A stretch of 64,000 nucleotides of DNA from Hetaerina americana (GCA_022747635.1 JAKTNV010000178.1:143501-207500), one strand, 5' to 3'. Positions 11,901-23,644 are shown, counted from the stretch's first letter. The notes: generated by a model from the letters alone, not told the origin. Numbers and translations: made by a program.

Positions 11901-12986
11901 ATCCCTTATTTCTCTTATTAAATTTGGATGATGTGGACTACTAATAATACTGACGGTCTCTGACGTTACCTAAGGAGCAAAAAAACTATTATGTAATGTA
12001 ATTTTCTCTTACTATTGACGATCTCCTCCCAACTCTGGGAAACTGCTTCGCCTAAAATCTAATTTTAAAAAACATTCTCCTATTACTATTTCCTATGAGA
12101 TTTTAACAAATACAACGGCCTCTTTTAAACACTCCTCTATCAACACTTTCACCGATTGGATCCAAATGCTCGGAACCTGCCCAAATGTGGGCTAAATGAT
12201 GTGAAGGGACATATCTTCTCGTTTTCACTAATACGTTTTCCTGCGACCTTTCCGATTAAGCTAAGTTTATCGGAAGCAGACACGTACGTACATTGTTCTA
12301 TTGCGAGTTCTCCAAGAGGGATTAGATTAGAGGTATGAGTAGTACTTGTGCACTTTTAATACTTATTTATCCTCTTGCTCACTGAATTAGTTGATCTGAC
12401 CACTTCAATTTCATATTTCGTTTTTCCCATTCCCTTTAGTGATAAAATAAAATGGATGAGAAGCGGGAGATACCACGAAATTTTAGAAAATGGAATGCCA
12501 CGACTTCCACTCCTCTTTCTTGTTTCCACGGTTTCAGTCTGAAATTTCCTAGACCCAAGCGAAACCATTATAGCTGAGGAACAACTGCGGGGAAAACATT
12601 TTCTGCAAGCGGCTTCATACTTATTATCACCTTTATCTAAAACTCCATCGAATCCCGCCTAAAAATCTTCGAAACTCGACCCTTAGGAGTAAGTTCTAAG
12701 GTAAAATTCGTCCGCGTCATAAATGTCACAAGGGCAATAAAATATTAACCACAATAAGTCTTAAGTTGAAAAGAGTTCCGTAATTTGGAGTCAGAAACAT
12801 TTTTCGAAAATGAAAATTAAAACACTTTTTTTTAATTAAGCGGCCACGAAGTCATGAATTTTTGTCTGGTTCGTTCAGGGATACTTCCACAGGGAGGAAC
12901 CACAATGAAGGGAAGAGGGGCCCGATTCCAAATACAGGAACCGTGGCGGGTGATGCGGATGGTCGTGTTGCTCTGACCGCAGGCGG
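8913..12986. other. Long intergenic stretch, mostly unassigned
   Basis: AT-rich. Two items stand out. 9610-9675 (GACTGTGATGGAGGGGAGAA..GGGAAGCGAGG) resembles the 3' block of the retrotransposon relics at 34838 and 31648. 11205-11400 is a GC-rich island with no motif I recognise. The longest frames here (125-130 codons) show no protein family pattern. Confidence 0.4.
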
Positions 12987-13350
12987 ATGGGAACCACGTG
13001 TTTGACATGCCTGCTCTATCGCTCCCCACCTCTCCTTCCCGACCATTCCCTCCTCCTCTCCCACCTTTCCTCTCCCCCATCTATCTCTACCTCTAAGGCC
13101 CTTTCCCTCCTCCCCCCTTCCCTATCCCCACCTTCCACCCCATTCTCCTCCCCACTCCCATGCCTAATACCACGTTCCTACTCTCTTCCTGAGCACATTC
13201 CTCTTCCATCTCTCTCCTTGTGTTCCTCAGCCTCTTTTCACTTCTGCCTGCCTCTTCGTCCACACACAAGATTCTCACCCACCCCACTCTTCCCTTCCTA
13301 CACCATTCCAAAACCTCCCCCCCTCTCTCTCTTCTCAACTATTCTTCCAC
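12987..13350 (+). repeat. Pyrimidine-rich low-complexity tract
   Basis: Nearly pure C/T on the plus strand from about 13010 to 13345, with many CTCC and CCTT units. The open frames on both strands here (up to 165 codons) are a by-product of this composition. Confidence 0.8.
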
Positions 13351-13569
13351 CGAAATTCTGCCAACACGACTCGTCGTCACAAGTACTTTATCAAGAATTC
13401 AGAGGAGGGGTGGTGTCCGGGGTTTGGGGACCTTACGCAATCGAGAGGCGGTTACGACAATTGCTGAAAGGAGGCTTTATTTAAAAAAAAATTTTTTTTA
13501 CCGGCGCCGGGGTCCAGTCGGTTTGGGTTGGTTGGGGGGGGGGGAATCGTCCGGAAGTCCCCATTCGAA

Positions 13570-13910
13570 ACTAGGGAGTCACACGATACGATCAATGACG
13601 GTCGGATCGTTATCATTCGATATGATCTCTCTTCGTAACGAAAGAATCGACGTGGTCCGATCACGGAGGGTTGCTTATTTTATTTTTGTCAAATCCTCCC
13701 GAGACGATTACTCTCTCTCTCTCATTTTCTCCGTCTGTATCCAAGGAATCACGTGGTTACAACCACATTAGGGTTGATCCGAAAAACATTACGGAGGCAT
13801 GTGCACATCCTTTAGCAACCTGAGGAATCGCGACACAGATTGAGAGCGGTTTGTTTTGAAATCCTTCCGAGATGACCTTCATTCGTGGCTAAGGAGTCGC
13901 GTGGTAGGAT
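13570..13910 (+). repeat. Diverged internal repeats (about 168-bp spacing)
   Basis: AAATCCTCCCGAGACGA at about 13690 recurs as AAATCCTTCCGAGATGA at about 13858. AGGAATCACGTGGT at about 13744 recurs as AGGAGTCGCGTGGT at about 13891, with related AGGGAGTCACACGAT near 13573 and AGGAATCGCGACA near 13825. This suggests an old, decayed tandem array. Function unknown. Confidence 0.4.
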
Positions 13911-14732
13911 GACGAAAGCGCGTTCAAACGAGATTTTGTCACATTTGGATCACGAACCAATTCGTGGCCCTAATTCTTGGAACGGAGACTTGTCTCGAAG
14001 TGGTTTCGAAGAACAAGAACCCCAGTCGCGGGGGCTCGTGTACGCCTGCAGGACAGTGATTTCCCTGATTCTTTTGCTTAAGGGAAGCTAACCACTCCAC
14101 CGCTTGATGTCGAGAATTACCAACCTACTATATAACACAAGGAAATGTGCGATCTCGGCGTCGATTTCAAGTGGGACCACTTCCACGAAAGACGAAGCGA
14201 ACGCTTACGAAACCACAAGGACAAGAAGGACTCGACTGTAAAAACGATAATCCCTCCACAGCCGCCTCCCTACTATATCCCTGCCGCCTCCTCTCCCGCT
14301 ACAACAATAGGGCGACGGGACCGCAAGAATGCGGCGGTGTCGCCATTCTTGATTCCTCCAGTCTGCGGGACTATCGAATTTTACCGCAGGCAAACGCGCG
14401 AGAAAAAAGTGGCGGTGGGTATCAGGGGGAAATGATTTAGAAAAAAATAATAAACGCCATCACCCTCTGTGAAGAGTACCGGGAATTCCCTTGATGATCA
14501 CGATACGAATTCGTGTCAAAACGCATTTTTTTACGGTGGTTACTTCACAGTTGAAACTGTGATAGCTTGAGGGGTGAACACAGTTAAGTCGAGGCAAAGA
14601 GGGAGGCCATACATTTCGAACTACATGAAAGGAGGAGAGTTGTAAAAAATGGTTCATTGTAACGCAGGATGTTGGGGTGTGGTGTTACGTAATGAATTCA
14701 ACGGTGGGGGGAGAACTTTTTAACAAGTCACT
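13911..14732. other. GC-rich unassigned stretch
   Basis: CpG-rich DNA with two overlapping 96-97-codon frames at 14145-14440 that match no family I know. Composition resembles a CpG-rich promoter-proximal region, but no anchored promoter element is certain. Confidence 0.3.
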
Positions 14733-14915
14733 TCTTCACCCAAGCTGTGTTATTTTTCTGGCATCAGATCCACCTGGGAAACTACAGGGAGCATTTGGAA
14801 GGGAACTTGCAAGCGTTATTATCCTGAATTGTGAATTTCCCACGCCGTTGGGCTCTATACTAGGAGTGCTTTGCCCTCACCTATCAAACAAACTCTCGGG
14901 CTGATAACTAGGTTC
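14733..14915 (+). repeat. SINE family 1, copy D (headless)
   Basis: Begins at CACCCAAGCTGTG and continues with CACCTGGGAAACTACAGG, GGAAGGGAACTTGCA, ATTGTGAATTTCCCACGCC, GTTGGGCTCTATACTAGGAG, CACCTATCAAACA and GATAACTAGGTT, in the same order as copy C. The tRNA-like head is missing. Confidence 0.75.
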
Positions 14916-15049
14916 ATTAAAAATCATCCATATGGCTGACACGAGCACCGCTAGTGACAATAGTATCTCTACGGCGGATGGTTGCAGATAATTACGGTCC
15001 GTTTTCGCGACACCCAAGGTTAATCTCACCGAGGGAAGTTATTTTTTTT

Positions 15050-15185
15050 CTTTCTCTTCGACTTCATGCAAGAAGCATAAATCACGAGAGTCGTCGCGGG
15101 GGTTGGCGCCAAGGATGCACGCACGCACGAAGACGCCGCGCGCCGATGAAACCATCACCGGGGTTTGGGAGCGCGACTCGCGCCT
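15050..15185. other. CpG-dense segment
   Basis: Contains repeated CGCACGCACG and GCCGCGCGCCG and many CpG. Read on the minus strand it follows a CT-repeat ending in CTCAGTAGAGG, which resembles an arthropod initiator (TCAGT). This is suggestive of a promoter but unsupported by any downstream gene I can recognise. Confidence 0.3.
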
Positions 15186-15480
15186 CTACTGAGAGAGAGA
15201 GAGAGGGATGGAGGGAGGGGAAGAGAAAGAGAAGAATTTCATCGCTATGAACGAAAGAATGGTGTGTGTGGGGGGGGGGGGGGGGGTTGGGGTAAAAGGG
15301 TGAGAGGGTGGGGGAGGGCGGCGGATTGCGGGAATGAGGGGAGCAGAGGGAGATCGGAGCGGAGGGAAAGAAGGGCGTTTACGCAAAAAAACCCGCAAAC
15401 GCACGCACGTAATATACACGCGCGCGCGGGCGCCTACACACATGCGCGCGCACGCACACACACACACAAACTCTCACACG
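15186..15480. repeat. (GA)n, poly-G and (CA)n low-complexity cluster
   Basis: GAGAGAGAGAGAGAG at 15190, a run of about 17 G near 15269-15286 followed by further G runs to about 15320, then CG/CA dinucleotide repeats at 15400-15475. G runs at 15269-15320 could form G-quadruplexes. Confidence 0.85.
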
Positions 15481-15519
15481 GCATGAATTCGAAATGTTTG
15501 TATATTTATTGTACGAGTG

Positions 15520-15905
15520 AGAAAGTGAAGGAAGGTGGTAGGTGGGGGAGGGGGGTTGGGGTGAAGGGGTTGAAGATGTTGAGGGGGAAGGGTAAAAGAT
15601 AAGGGGGGAATGGGTAGGTGACAGAGAGGAGAGAGGGGCAGGAGGGAAGGAAGGGACGAGAGGGGGAGATAGAGGAGGGGCGGCAGTAGTAATAGTGGGA
15701 GGCTTTGGCAACACTGTAAATTCCTTCGAGTGCCTTGGGAGTGGGCAAGTGTTTGGGGGTGGGCTGTCGTGACTCGCTCTTTCCTCCCCTCCCCCCACTT
15801 ATTTCCATCCCCACCCTCCTTCCACCATTCCTCCTCCCGCCTCCTCCATCTACCTTTCTCTTCTCTCTCTCGTCTTTCTCCTCTCTCTCTCTCTCTCATA
15901 CTTTT
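15520..15905. repeat. Purine-rich tract followed by pyrimidine-rich tract
   Basis: The plus strand is G/A-rich at about 15520-15700, with GGTGGGGGAGGGGGGTTGGG type runs, and then C/T-rich at about 15776-15900, ending in (CT)n. This arrangement allows long imperfect pairing and G-quadruplex formation. Open frames through it are compositional. Confidence 0.8.
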
Positions 15906-15959
15906 AACAGTTCCCCGAGTGCCATACCACCACCCATTTCTCCCGGTTGCCGTCCCCAT

Positions 15960-18787
15960 ATGTATTCCGCGAGAGGAAAATACTTGTGACTAATTAGTCC
16001 CGTTCGAGCCAGGTAGAAGAAGAAAAAAAATATTTACACACACATATTTTCAAATATGCGACCAAATGAGCGGGGCTGGATTCTTTTTTTTGTTGCTTTT
16101 TCCGATTTTTTTTTGTTTCTTAAGCGAAGCAGTTTCGTCGTGGCATAAGTTATTTTTCGCGAATGAACGCGAGAGGAATGTTCGAGATGGAAATCAACGA
16201 ATTAATTCATTAATAACACCAATTTCGTGATACCCTTGTGCCCTAGACGTTTTTCTTATGAATGATTCGGAATCGGGTGGTTCATTCGAAGCGAAATAAT
16301 TAATGTGAAGTTATTTTTAAATTAAATTATTTCAGGCTTCGTTTTGAGAAAGCCCTGGACGTTGGACGCTAATGACTCGAGAACATTCGCATTTCATATG
16401 ATGTGCTCATTACATTTTTACCATCACAGACGTGAACTCTTTTCAAAATTGCAGCCCAAGTGTAGATTGAGACTCATTTGACCCATAACCTTCTCCGTAG
16501 GGCAAATTTTACTTCGCCAACAGATTTCAAGGAACTACCACGAGTGCTAAGGAATACTAAGCTCGAGAGGTCATTTTCCATGCTGTAAAAAAATTTGGCA
16601 TGGATTCCAAGATCACAGGTGAATCCGGCAAAAAGAATTTATATACGAAATCATCAAACTCGACCACCGTCGGGCCCGTTAGGAAATTATTAGGGAATTA
16701 TTTGGAAATCAGGTATGGAGTATTGAAAATACCGGAAAGGCATACGATTCGGGTGGAGAGTTTTCAATTTCAAAGCGGATGAAATAATAAAGTTTCTTTT
16801 TTTTTGGTCAGCCAACAATGATCATTTTTCAACTTTTCAGGGACTTAATGTTTCCCAGGTCTGTCGTGTGCAACGATTCAATTTCCACACAGTCGGATGA
16901 AACTTTAATTATATCCTGCTCATTCCTTAGTTTATTCACTTAGCCCTTGACTGCAGAAGATGGAATGGTGGAATATTACGAGGCGTTTCTTATTATAACT
17001 TCTAACGAACCTGCTTGGTTTCCATCCATCTGACAAGTCGAGATACTTTCTGTTTACACCGAATAATTACACCAACAGCGTTGATTTCATAACGACATTC
17101 ATCCCCTTTTTTTCTCAAAACAGTATCCGGAATTTTACTCTATGCCTACTCACTAACTTGGTACGTTTCGAATGATATTTTTGAAAAAATTACTATCTCG
17201 ACACTATAGTGATCATATTTTCACTCAAACGTTTGACAAAGGCAATAAAATCGCCATACACACCCACTCAACCAAAACGTGTATCATAGGTTTTTTATTC
17301 GTCGATTTATAGGCAAGATATGCTCACAACCATCTCATAGAGCTTCCACTCTTCATTAACGAGCTTCCCAGCATCCGAAATTTCGGCATTCGCGCATGAA
17401 ACCGGAAACCGTAAGTACCTTTCATAAATGTTTTGCTCTATTTCTACATTTGAAACTGATTTCAACATGTCACGTGCATGTAACAACTACTTGGTTTTTC
17501 TCATAGTTTTATTTTACCCCACGACCAGGATTTCTTTTTGTTCTCAGGAACAGTGTTGGAATGAGCAATAACTAAAAGGAGTATATTCAAGTCAAAATGC
17601 TTATTGATGGCTTTACACTTTCGCGAAAATAATTTATTGTCTGTAAAAGTAATCCCTATCAAATCTTTCGGGGACTTCCATACTTTATAAACAAGGAAAA
17701 AGGATTTAGTTTCCCTGAGTGATGCTTCATCCAAAGGATGGGGATACGCTTATTCTTATGAGAAATTAGCCTAGCAATTCGTTCTGGTTTAATTCACATT
17801 TATACCGGAAAATTTCCATGAATATATAAAATAATAGTAGAAAGGGAGTTGTCTAGCACTTTTTTGGTAGCATTTTTTTAATAAGTGGTAGTCCACCGGC
17901 TTAGGGTAGGTTTTTGATTGACACTGAGACAGCAGAAGCTGCTGCATTCCTAAGCCCTTCACTAGCGTGACATTTGGTAGCATATCAGGCAATTTATGTT
18001 CAAGTTGTGCCCCTTCCCGGTTCTAAACTTTTTTCCACAGGTTTTATAATTATAGGAGGTCCCCCGTGTACAGGTGAGTTCTGGACTGTCCCTGTATGCT
18101 ACAACGAATCGTCACGGGATTCAAAATTCATCTACTCAACATAAATGCCTTTTGCCTTATATCATTCCCATCTCCTCAAAACGTTAATCCCCTTCACGCC
18201 GTCCGAAATTTCTATACTTTTCCTCACCCATCCCACTTACCCAGACGCCTTTTCTATTCGAGAGCTTCGCCATTCCACTTCCTCTCAGCATCTCCTCCGT
18301 CCACTTTCTCCTCCTTCCAACAACCCCTACCAACTTCTTATTTCCCTCAACCATTTCTGGCATCTCTTGGCTTCTATTCCCCACAATCCCACTTATTTCC
18401 TTCCCCCTCGCCACACACGTGTCGTTAGTCTCTGATCAAAGCTCAGTCTCCTCTAAAGACTTTTCGGAACTGTTCATATGCTTTGGAACATTTTTTCCTC
18501 ACATTATAGGAACACATTTACTTCACGAGTTTTCGTTTTCTCGCGATTCCCTTTTTTTCTTATTTTCTAAAATGCTCCTTTTTCCTAATGCTAGTTTTCC
18601 CAATATTACATAATTTCTGGGGGCGTTTTAGTCTACTGCGAGGGGATGCTGAATTCTTCTTCATGAATTAATCAGGTATGAACCTGGGTATAATTAATCT
18701 TTACGGGCGCAACTTTGAGCCATTGTCCCACGAAGATTAACCTCAAAATAAAAAATGTAATTAAATATATAAAATAAATTTTGACGC
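15960..18787. other. Unassigned intergenic stretch
   Basis: No identifiable gene or repeat. 18180-18420 is C/T-rich on the plus strand and may be a very old minus-strand retrotransposon relic, but no motif confirms it. Confidence 0.35.
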
Positions 18788-18940
18788 AATGTGGCAGAGG
18801 GAAAGAAACTGACGTCCCTACCCTTTTGATGTGTGAATCACACGCCGTATAGGGCTAAGGGTATTGCCAATTGGGTGAGATTATCCTAACATACTATATC
18901 ATGGCAACCTTCGTGTTGATAACTCTGGTTAATATCATTA
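18788..18940 (+). repeat. SINE family 1, copy E (3' part)
   Basis: GGCAGAGGGAAAGAAACTGA, TGATGTGTGAATCACACGCC, GGGCTAAGGGTATTG..TTGGGTGAGA, and ACCTTCGTGTTGATAACTCT follow the block order of copy C. Extra bases interrupt the middle. The head is missing. Confidence 0.72.
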
Positions 18941-19054
18941 CTATGTCCACTTCCATCCTCTTCACTGACGAAATACGTAAACTGTTTACTGGAGTCCCTT
19001 TTAAGTAACCTCACCCCGAGGAGGTTTGCCTCTCCAACCTTTGCCCACCTGAAT

Positions 19055-19107
19055 GTTGCATGAGATTATATTAATGGGTAATATATCCCATTAATATAGC
19101 ATGCAAC
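19055..19107. repeat. 53-bp imperfect palindrome
   Basis: GTTGCATG at the left end is mirrored by CATGCAAC at the right end, and TATATTAATGGG is mirrored by CCCATTAATATA around an AT-rich centre. No gene depends on it. It could form a cruciform or be the relic of a fold-back element. Confidence 0.75.
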
Positions 19108-21559
19108 TCGTTAAGTCAGATTATAAAATTAACTATCTCAACGCGAGGAAGGTGGATTAGATTATAATTTATTCGCGTGTCTAGAAATTATACGGTTGAA
19201 ATGGGAGAGGGGGGGTTATGATTGCCCCAATTACCCCGCTGATCCGCCCATGACCTTTCCCCGTTTACTCTTCCGCCGGAATCCGTGCATCAAAGGAAAA
19301 ACGTATTCCGCGGCCATGAAATAATAAGCAGTTCCAGCATCAATAGGAATTTCAACGACCTGCATGTGTCCCAATTTCTTCTGTCGGCACAATTTAAAGA
19401 TCAATTAATTAGTTTCCGTTAACTTCAAGTGTAAATTAAGGCACCAGTTTAAATTCAGAATGGGAAATCTTTTAAGGTGCTTTTCAGTCACAGTCGAAAT
19501 ACGACACTTGTTTTACTCGACGTCTTGCTAGAAGAACGCTTGATGATGGCCAGGAGGCGATTACTTTGCATTGAGGATGAAGGAAGAATGAAAGCACGAG
19601 TACACTGCAAGGAAAATGCGAAACCTTGCACCTGAAATAAAATCTCGGGTTTAAAGACGAACAAACAACAGGGCTATTCGTTAATAATTGGTATAAAATC
19701 CCTTTAGCAATTAGTTTTTATGTATCAAAAGCCAGGCGAGAAGAATCTCACAAAATTCTTCCATGTATCTATCGCGATATTCAAAGTTTCGTGAAATTAA
19801 TTTCGTGCGAAACCTTCTCAGCTCACCTTTAAATTCAATTACAGTGGGGGGAAATGAGTGTGTGTACCTGTTTGCCCTTTCGTCTCTTTTTTTTCAAATT
19901 GTTGTGTCATAACTCTGTAGACATCTACACAATCCCCCCTACCTCCCCGCCCGTGAACCACCATCTGGGTGTGAATAGGAAGTATTGGGACACTAGCCTT
20001 CAATTATGTACTTGCAGGCCATCATGAATCTTTTATGAAGTCTTCGCAAAAGGAAAGGCAGATGGCAACAAGGTATTCCTATCAACAATGCTGGGGTGTT
20101 TAACCTTGATTTCGTGGTGATCACAATTTCTGTAGCAATGACAGGACGATTTTTTAAATCCATCAGCTTGGGAGTCCAATTCCCTTCATTTTAACGGTAT
20201 GTCATACCTTCATACCGAATGCACAGTCTTAATAATTGATTCACTCTTCGGTTTCAAAAGTAAAATTGATTTCGGTGGGCCATATTTCTTAAATGAGTCA
20301 TAGTCTAACTAGATCCCATGCCCCTAACGTCTTACGTTTCTTTTCGCAACAATTTCTGGTACACCTCAGAACTTTGCGCGATTCCAAAATTCCATTCTAC
20401 TGGCACAAACAACTTCATGAAAATTCTCACTTTGGTCTAATTAAAGCAAACTTACAATCTCCTTTACTTACTCCTTATAAATATCCACCGTTCAGGAAAG
20501 TTTTACCCAGGTAAGACAAATATAATTCCCCTCCAGCAATTAATTTAGTTTATCTATTGTCTATCTCGTGCCTAGCGATGCATAACATCGTGTTCCCCGC
20601 TTATTTTACACAAAGAGTGCACAACCTCGTGTCGGTACAATTAAATCTAATCCAATGAAGTCGCAATGCCCCAAAACGTGACTGAACTGCGTCGAATGTG
20701 ACACGTAATCAGCTGTATTAATTTACATCTCTGTATACACATATGTCGTCGTCAAGGAATCGTGTTACTGCTTACGTAGGAGCGGCACCCCGAATGTGTG
20801 GTGTATGATCCGAAGACCTCTAATGTTTTTCATGTCGACATGTTCCCCCGCCCTCTCCTTCAAAAAGTTTTGAAAAGTGGGACAAGTGAAGCTTAGCTTC
20901 GCGAACGGAATTTCCCCGTCCGACCAACAGAAAAAAATATATTCATTCCTCTCTCAACCTTTCCCTCCCCTCCATGCTCAACTGGGGGTGGGATGTGGTG
21001 GAATAAAAGAGGAAGCCGGCCCATAAAAAAAAGGTTGCCCTGGGGTCCATTTTTTTATCAGTACTGCCGATGACGGGAAGGAATTTCCGTGTAGCCGGCT
21101 TATACGCGTCCAGTGGAGCCACTTCGGTTACGGCATCACGGGAGTAGCAGCAGAAGCAGTAGTAGTTCCTAAGTACTGTCCCAGTGACCACTTCCTTTTC
21201 CCCCTCATTAACCCTCGACTTGCGAATAAAAAGACCCGTCCAGTACACGCTTCCTTTTTTTTTCACAGTTTCGTAATCTTTGGCGAGGATAATTAGCGAT
21301 TGTATCGCAAGTTCAGAATCGCTATAATTTGGTCAATAATTGCCGTAAATTAACTTTACTACTCTCTCACACACAAACAGCCGCACAATTTAGAATCACT
21401 GGAAAACGAAGCCGCACATATGCGAAAATAAACGAATGCGGAAATATAAAATATTCAAACGTGACGCACAGTTAATAAAACCATAGAGACAAAAAAATAT
21501 TTAAAAAAAATATCAGAACCCCTATCATGCTTGGGTAGGAAATATCACTGGACTACGAT
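19108..21559. other. Unassigned stretch with possible regulatory content
   Basis: No gene or known repeat. 19150-19460 has several TAATTA/ATTAATT homeodomain-type cores and mixed GC, as seen in enhancers. This is only a compositional impression. Confidence 0.3.
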
Positions 21560-21925
21560 TAGAGGGATTAACTGTAACATGTCATTCACCCCACGAACGA
21601 TGCTGTATCAGAATAACTTCCAACGATGGACTAGGAGAGAAACATGTTTTATGTCAAGTAGCACGATGTTTGTTCATTATATGATATGACTTCTTTTCAA
21701 TGTCCTCCCTACAAGCAGCTCGTCTCGCATGCGCAGAAAAGTATTTTTGACTTGTATTTAGTAGTGAATGTATCTCACTGGAAAAAATATTTCTATCGCC
21801 TTAATAAAAACATTTCTGTTAGCCACTACTAACCGACAACATTCATTCTGATGCTGCAGGCTTGGTGTTGAATCATCCCCTTCCACACATCCTAGAGGGA
21901 GCTTTCCGGGTACCTCCATACATGA
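21560..21925 (+). repeat. Dispersed repeat D, copy 2
   Basis: CCACGAACGATGCTGTATCAGAATAACTT lies in two blocks at 21592-21620, and the terminal block GATGCTGCAGGCTTGGTGTTG, then CCCTTCCACACATCCTAGAGGG and CCGGGTACC, runs to about 21915. Copy 1 at 7660-7905 has the same two ends in the same order, with a longer internal stretch here. Confidence 0.6.
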
Positions 21926-21999
21926 GGTGTAGACATGAAAAGGGCACACGTAATAATTTTCGATCGACCAAGGCACCTTGATCCATGTAAAAGTTTGAC

Positions 22000-22620
22000 T
22001 AGTGCGTGCCCATACTACAACAAACCCTTCTCCAAAACAACATTCCATCGCAAAACAAAAGGCTCGACGTTCATCTTGCCAGTCTCCTTGGTATTTCTCA
22101 CAACGATCTCTCCTCTTCCACCATGCTTAGCACTTCGTTTCCTTTCCTCTCCGTCCATTTTTATCTTCCCCATCCTTCTCCACACCCAAATTACCAAAAA
22201 CCTCCAGTCTACGTCTATCATCTTGCTTCAACGACCACAATTCCGCGCCGTAAAAAAACCATCTTCTATTTTAAAGTTTTGACGATGCGTTTCTAAACCT
22301 CCTTACACGACATCACTGTCATTAATTCCCTCCTCCTTGTGAAAGCTTCTTTGCAAAACACGAAATTCTTCTTAGGTCCCTAATACTTGGACCGTCTTGA
22401 TCAAAAACACATTCAGGGCAGGTAAACTGTTTTACCAGCTCTAGTTTTTGCCCACGAATTTTAATGTTTTTCTTTATCCTTATCGAAAACTTTACAACCA
22501 AATTATTGTTTCTTGAAAAGTTTAACGAGTCACTCTTATTTGCGCTCCATCTACAAGATACTCCCACAGTCACCATTAGGGCCAGTGGCGGGGGGCGTTA
22601 GGCTTACGCGAAAGTCCTAA
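22000..22620 (-). pseudogene. Non-LTR retrotransposon relic (RT C-terminal region)
   Basis: On the minus strand 22576-22322 encodes KIRGQKLELVKQFTC, VFDQDGPSIRDLRRIS and AKKL, a decayed form of the ..KLEQV.EF.YLGS...DG....D...RI..AK..F pattern that follows the RT catalytic core in this family. The stretch 22221-22030 (minus) continues to the C-terminus with many stops. It aligns by eye with 26365-27160 and 38010-38680, which are in the same orientation. Confidence 0.65.
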
Positions 22621-23035
22621 CGACGTGAAACAGAAATATTGAAGGGATTATGACTCGTAAACAATCCCAGAAAAGAAAAGTTCATTCATCAAATTTTATC
22701 TGGAAGGGAAATTATGGCGAGAATTGTTCACTTAATATAATGCATCAGACCAAACAATATTTCCAATTATATCAATCGGTGAATGGCGAAGAATGCTTTC
22801 CATCGGAATACACAATACGGAACTATGGTTGTTAGCAATACACGTATTACTAAGGAAGTGGTTCAACGTTCACACAGAGCTTACATTTGTAAAACGCATA
22901 GCAACAAATAAAGTACTTCGCAGATTGAGTGGAAAGATAAACCTATGGAGGACAACAAAGATAAGAGAGAAACTAATTGAACGCACTTCATAAACATAAC
23001 AGTTTCAGGTTTAACTTTGTGGAATTCCTTCATTA

Positions 23036-23201
23036 TGAGGGTAAAAAAGAAACTTCTCATTCCATACATTTTTAATGTTCTACGACCACGGTTTAAATGC
23101 AGCGCATCATTATCACCTGATTATGGTGCGCAGCATCGAAACCATGGTCGTGAAATATCAAATCTTTATTGTGGAAGTGTAAAGTTTCTTTTTTACCCTC
23201 A
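23036..23201. mobile_element. 166-bp MITE with 20-bp perfect TIRs and TA duplication
   Basis: Both ends read TGAGGGTAAAAAAGAAACTT inward without mismatch and are flanked by TA (23034-23035 and 23202-23203), the target duplication of Tc1/mariner-type elements. The element is too short to code. The interior (about 23083-23156) is itself a palindrome whose two halves each read roughly CTGAT.ATG.TGCGC.GCAT, then GAAACC.TGGTCGT, a hammerhead-ribozyme-like arrangement. Confidence 0.85.
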
Positions 23202-23644
23202 TAATTGAACACAATCTGGGGCGTGATAGTTCACTGAAGAAATAACGGAGGAAATCAAAGGGGAAGATTTACATAGAAAGGCCTAGTAGCAAGTATGAGA
23301 ATCACGTAATGGAACACGTAAGTCCCAAGAACTATGAAGGTACGAAAAGATTGATGAGTACGAGGATAGATTGATGTTTATGAGACACCAAACAGCCGAT
23401 TGGTAGCCCACTAACATGATTTTTGATCAACTAAATGGTTGAAACAATGCCTTCTTTTTTCCATCGTTTTAGTATCCATAACGTTAACATTCCTTCCGCC
23501 TCATTGGTTAAGACGATAGGAAAAATAATTATAGTTTTTCAATTGTTTGAAACATTGGACGCCCAAATCCCACGAGGAATCAATATCCTTTAACCTGAAC
23601 CGAATGAAATATCTTGATTACCAATTTCAACTTATATTCGACTT
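23202..23644. other. Unassigned intergenic stretch
   Basis: No recognisable content. Confidence 0.35.

Noticed and set aside
12987..13771. Frames of 165 and 183 codons
   Set aside because: Produced by C/T-rich composition; no domain pattern, and overlapping frames on both strands are equally open.
14145..14440. Two overlapping 96-97-codon frames
   Set aside because: Shifted versions of the same GC-rich DNA; neither shows a conserved motif or a clear promoter or splice context.
15379..15959. Frames of 139 and 161 codons in low-complexity DNA
   Set aside because: Pro/Ser/Leu or Arg/Gly-rich outputs of simple repeats.
18096..18435. Possible minus-strand retrotransposon relic
   Set aside because: Only pyrimidine bias and a vague Arg/Glu-rich translation; no RT motif or clear alignment to the other copies.
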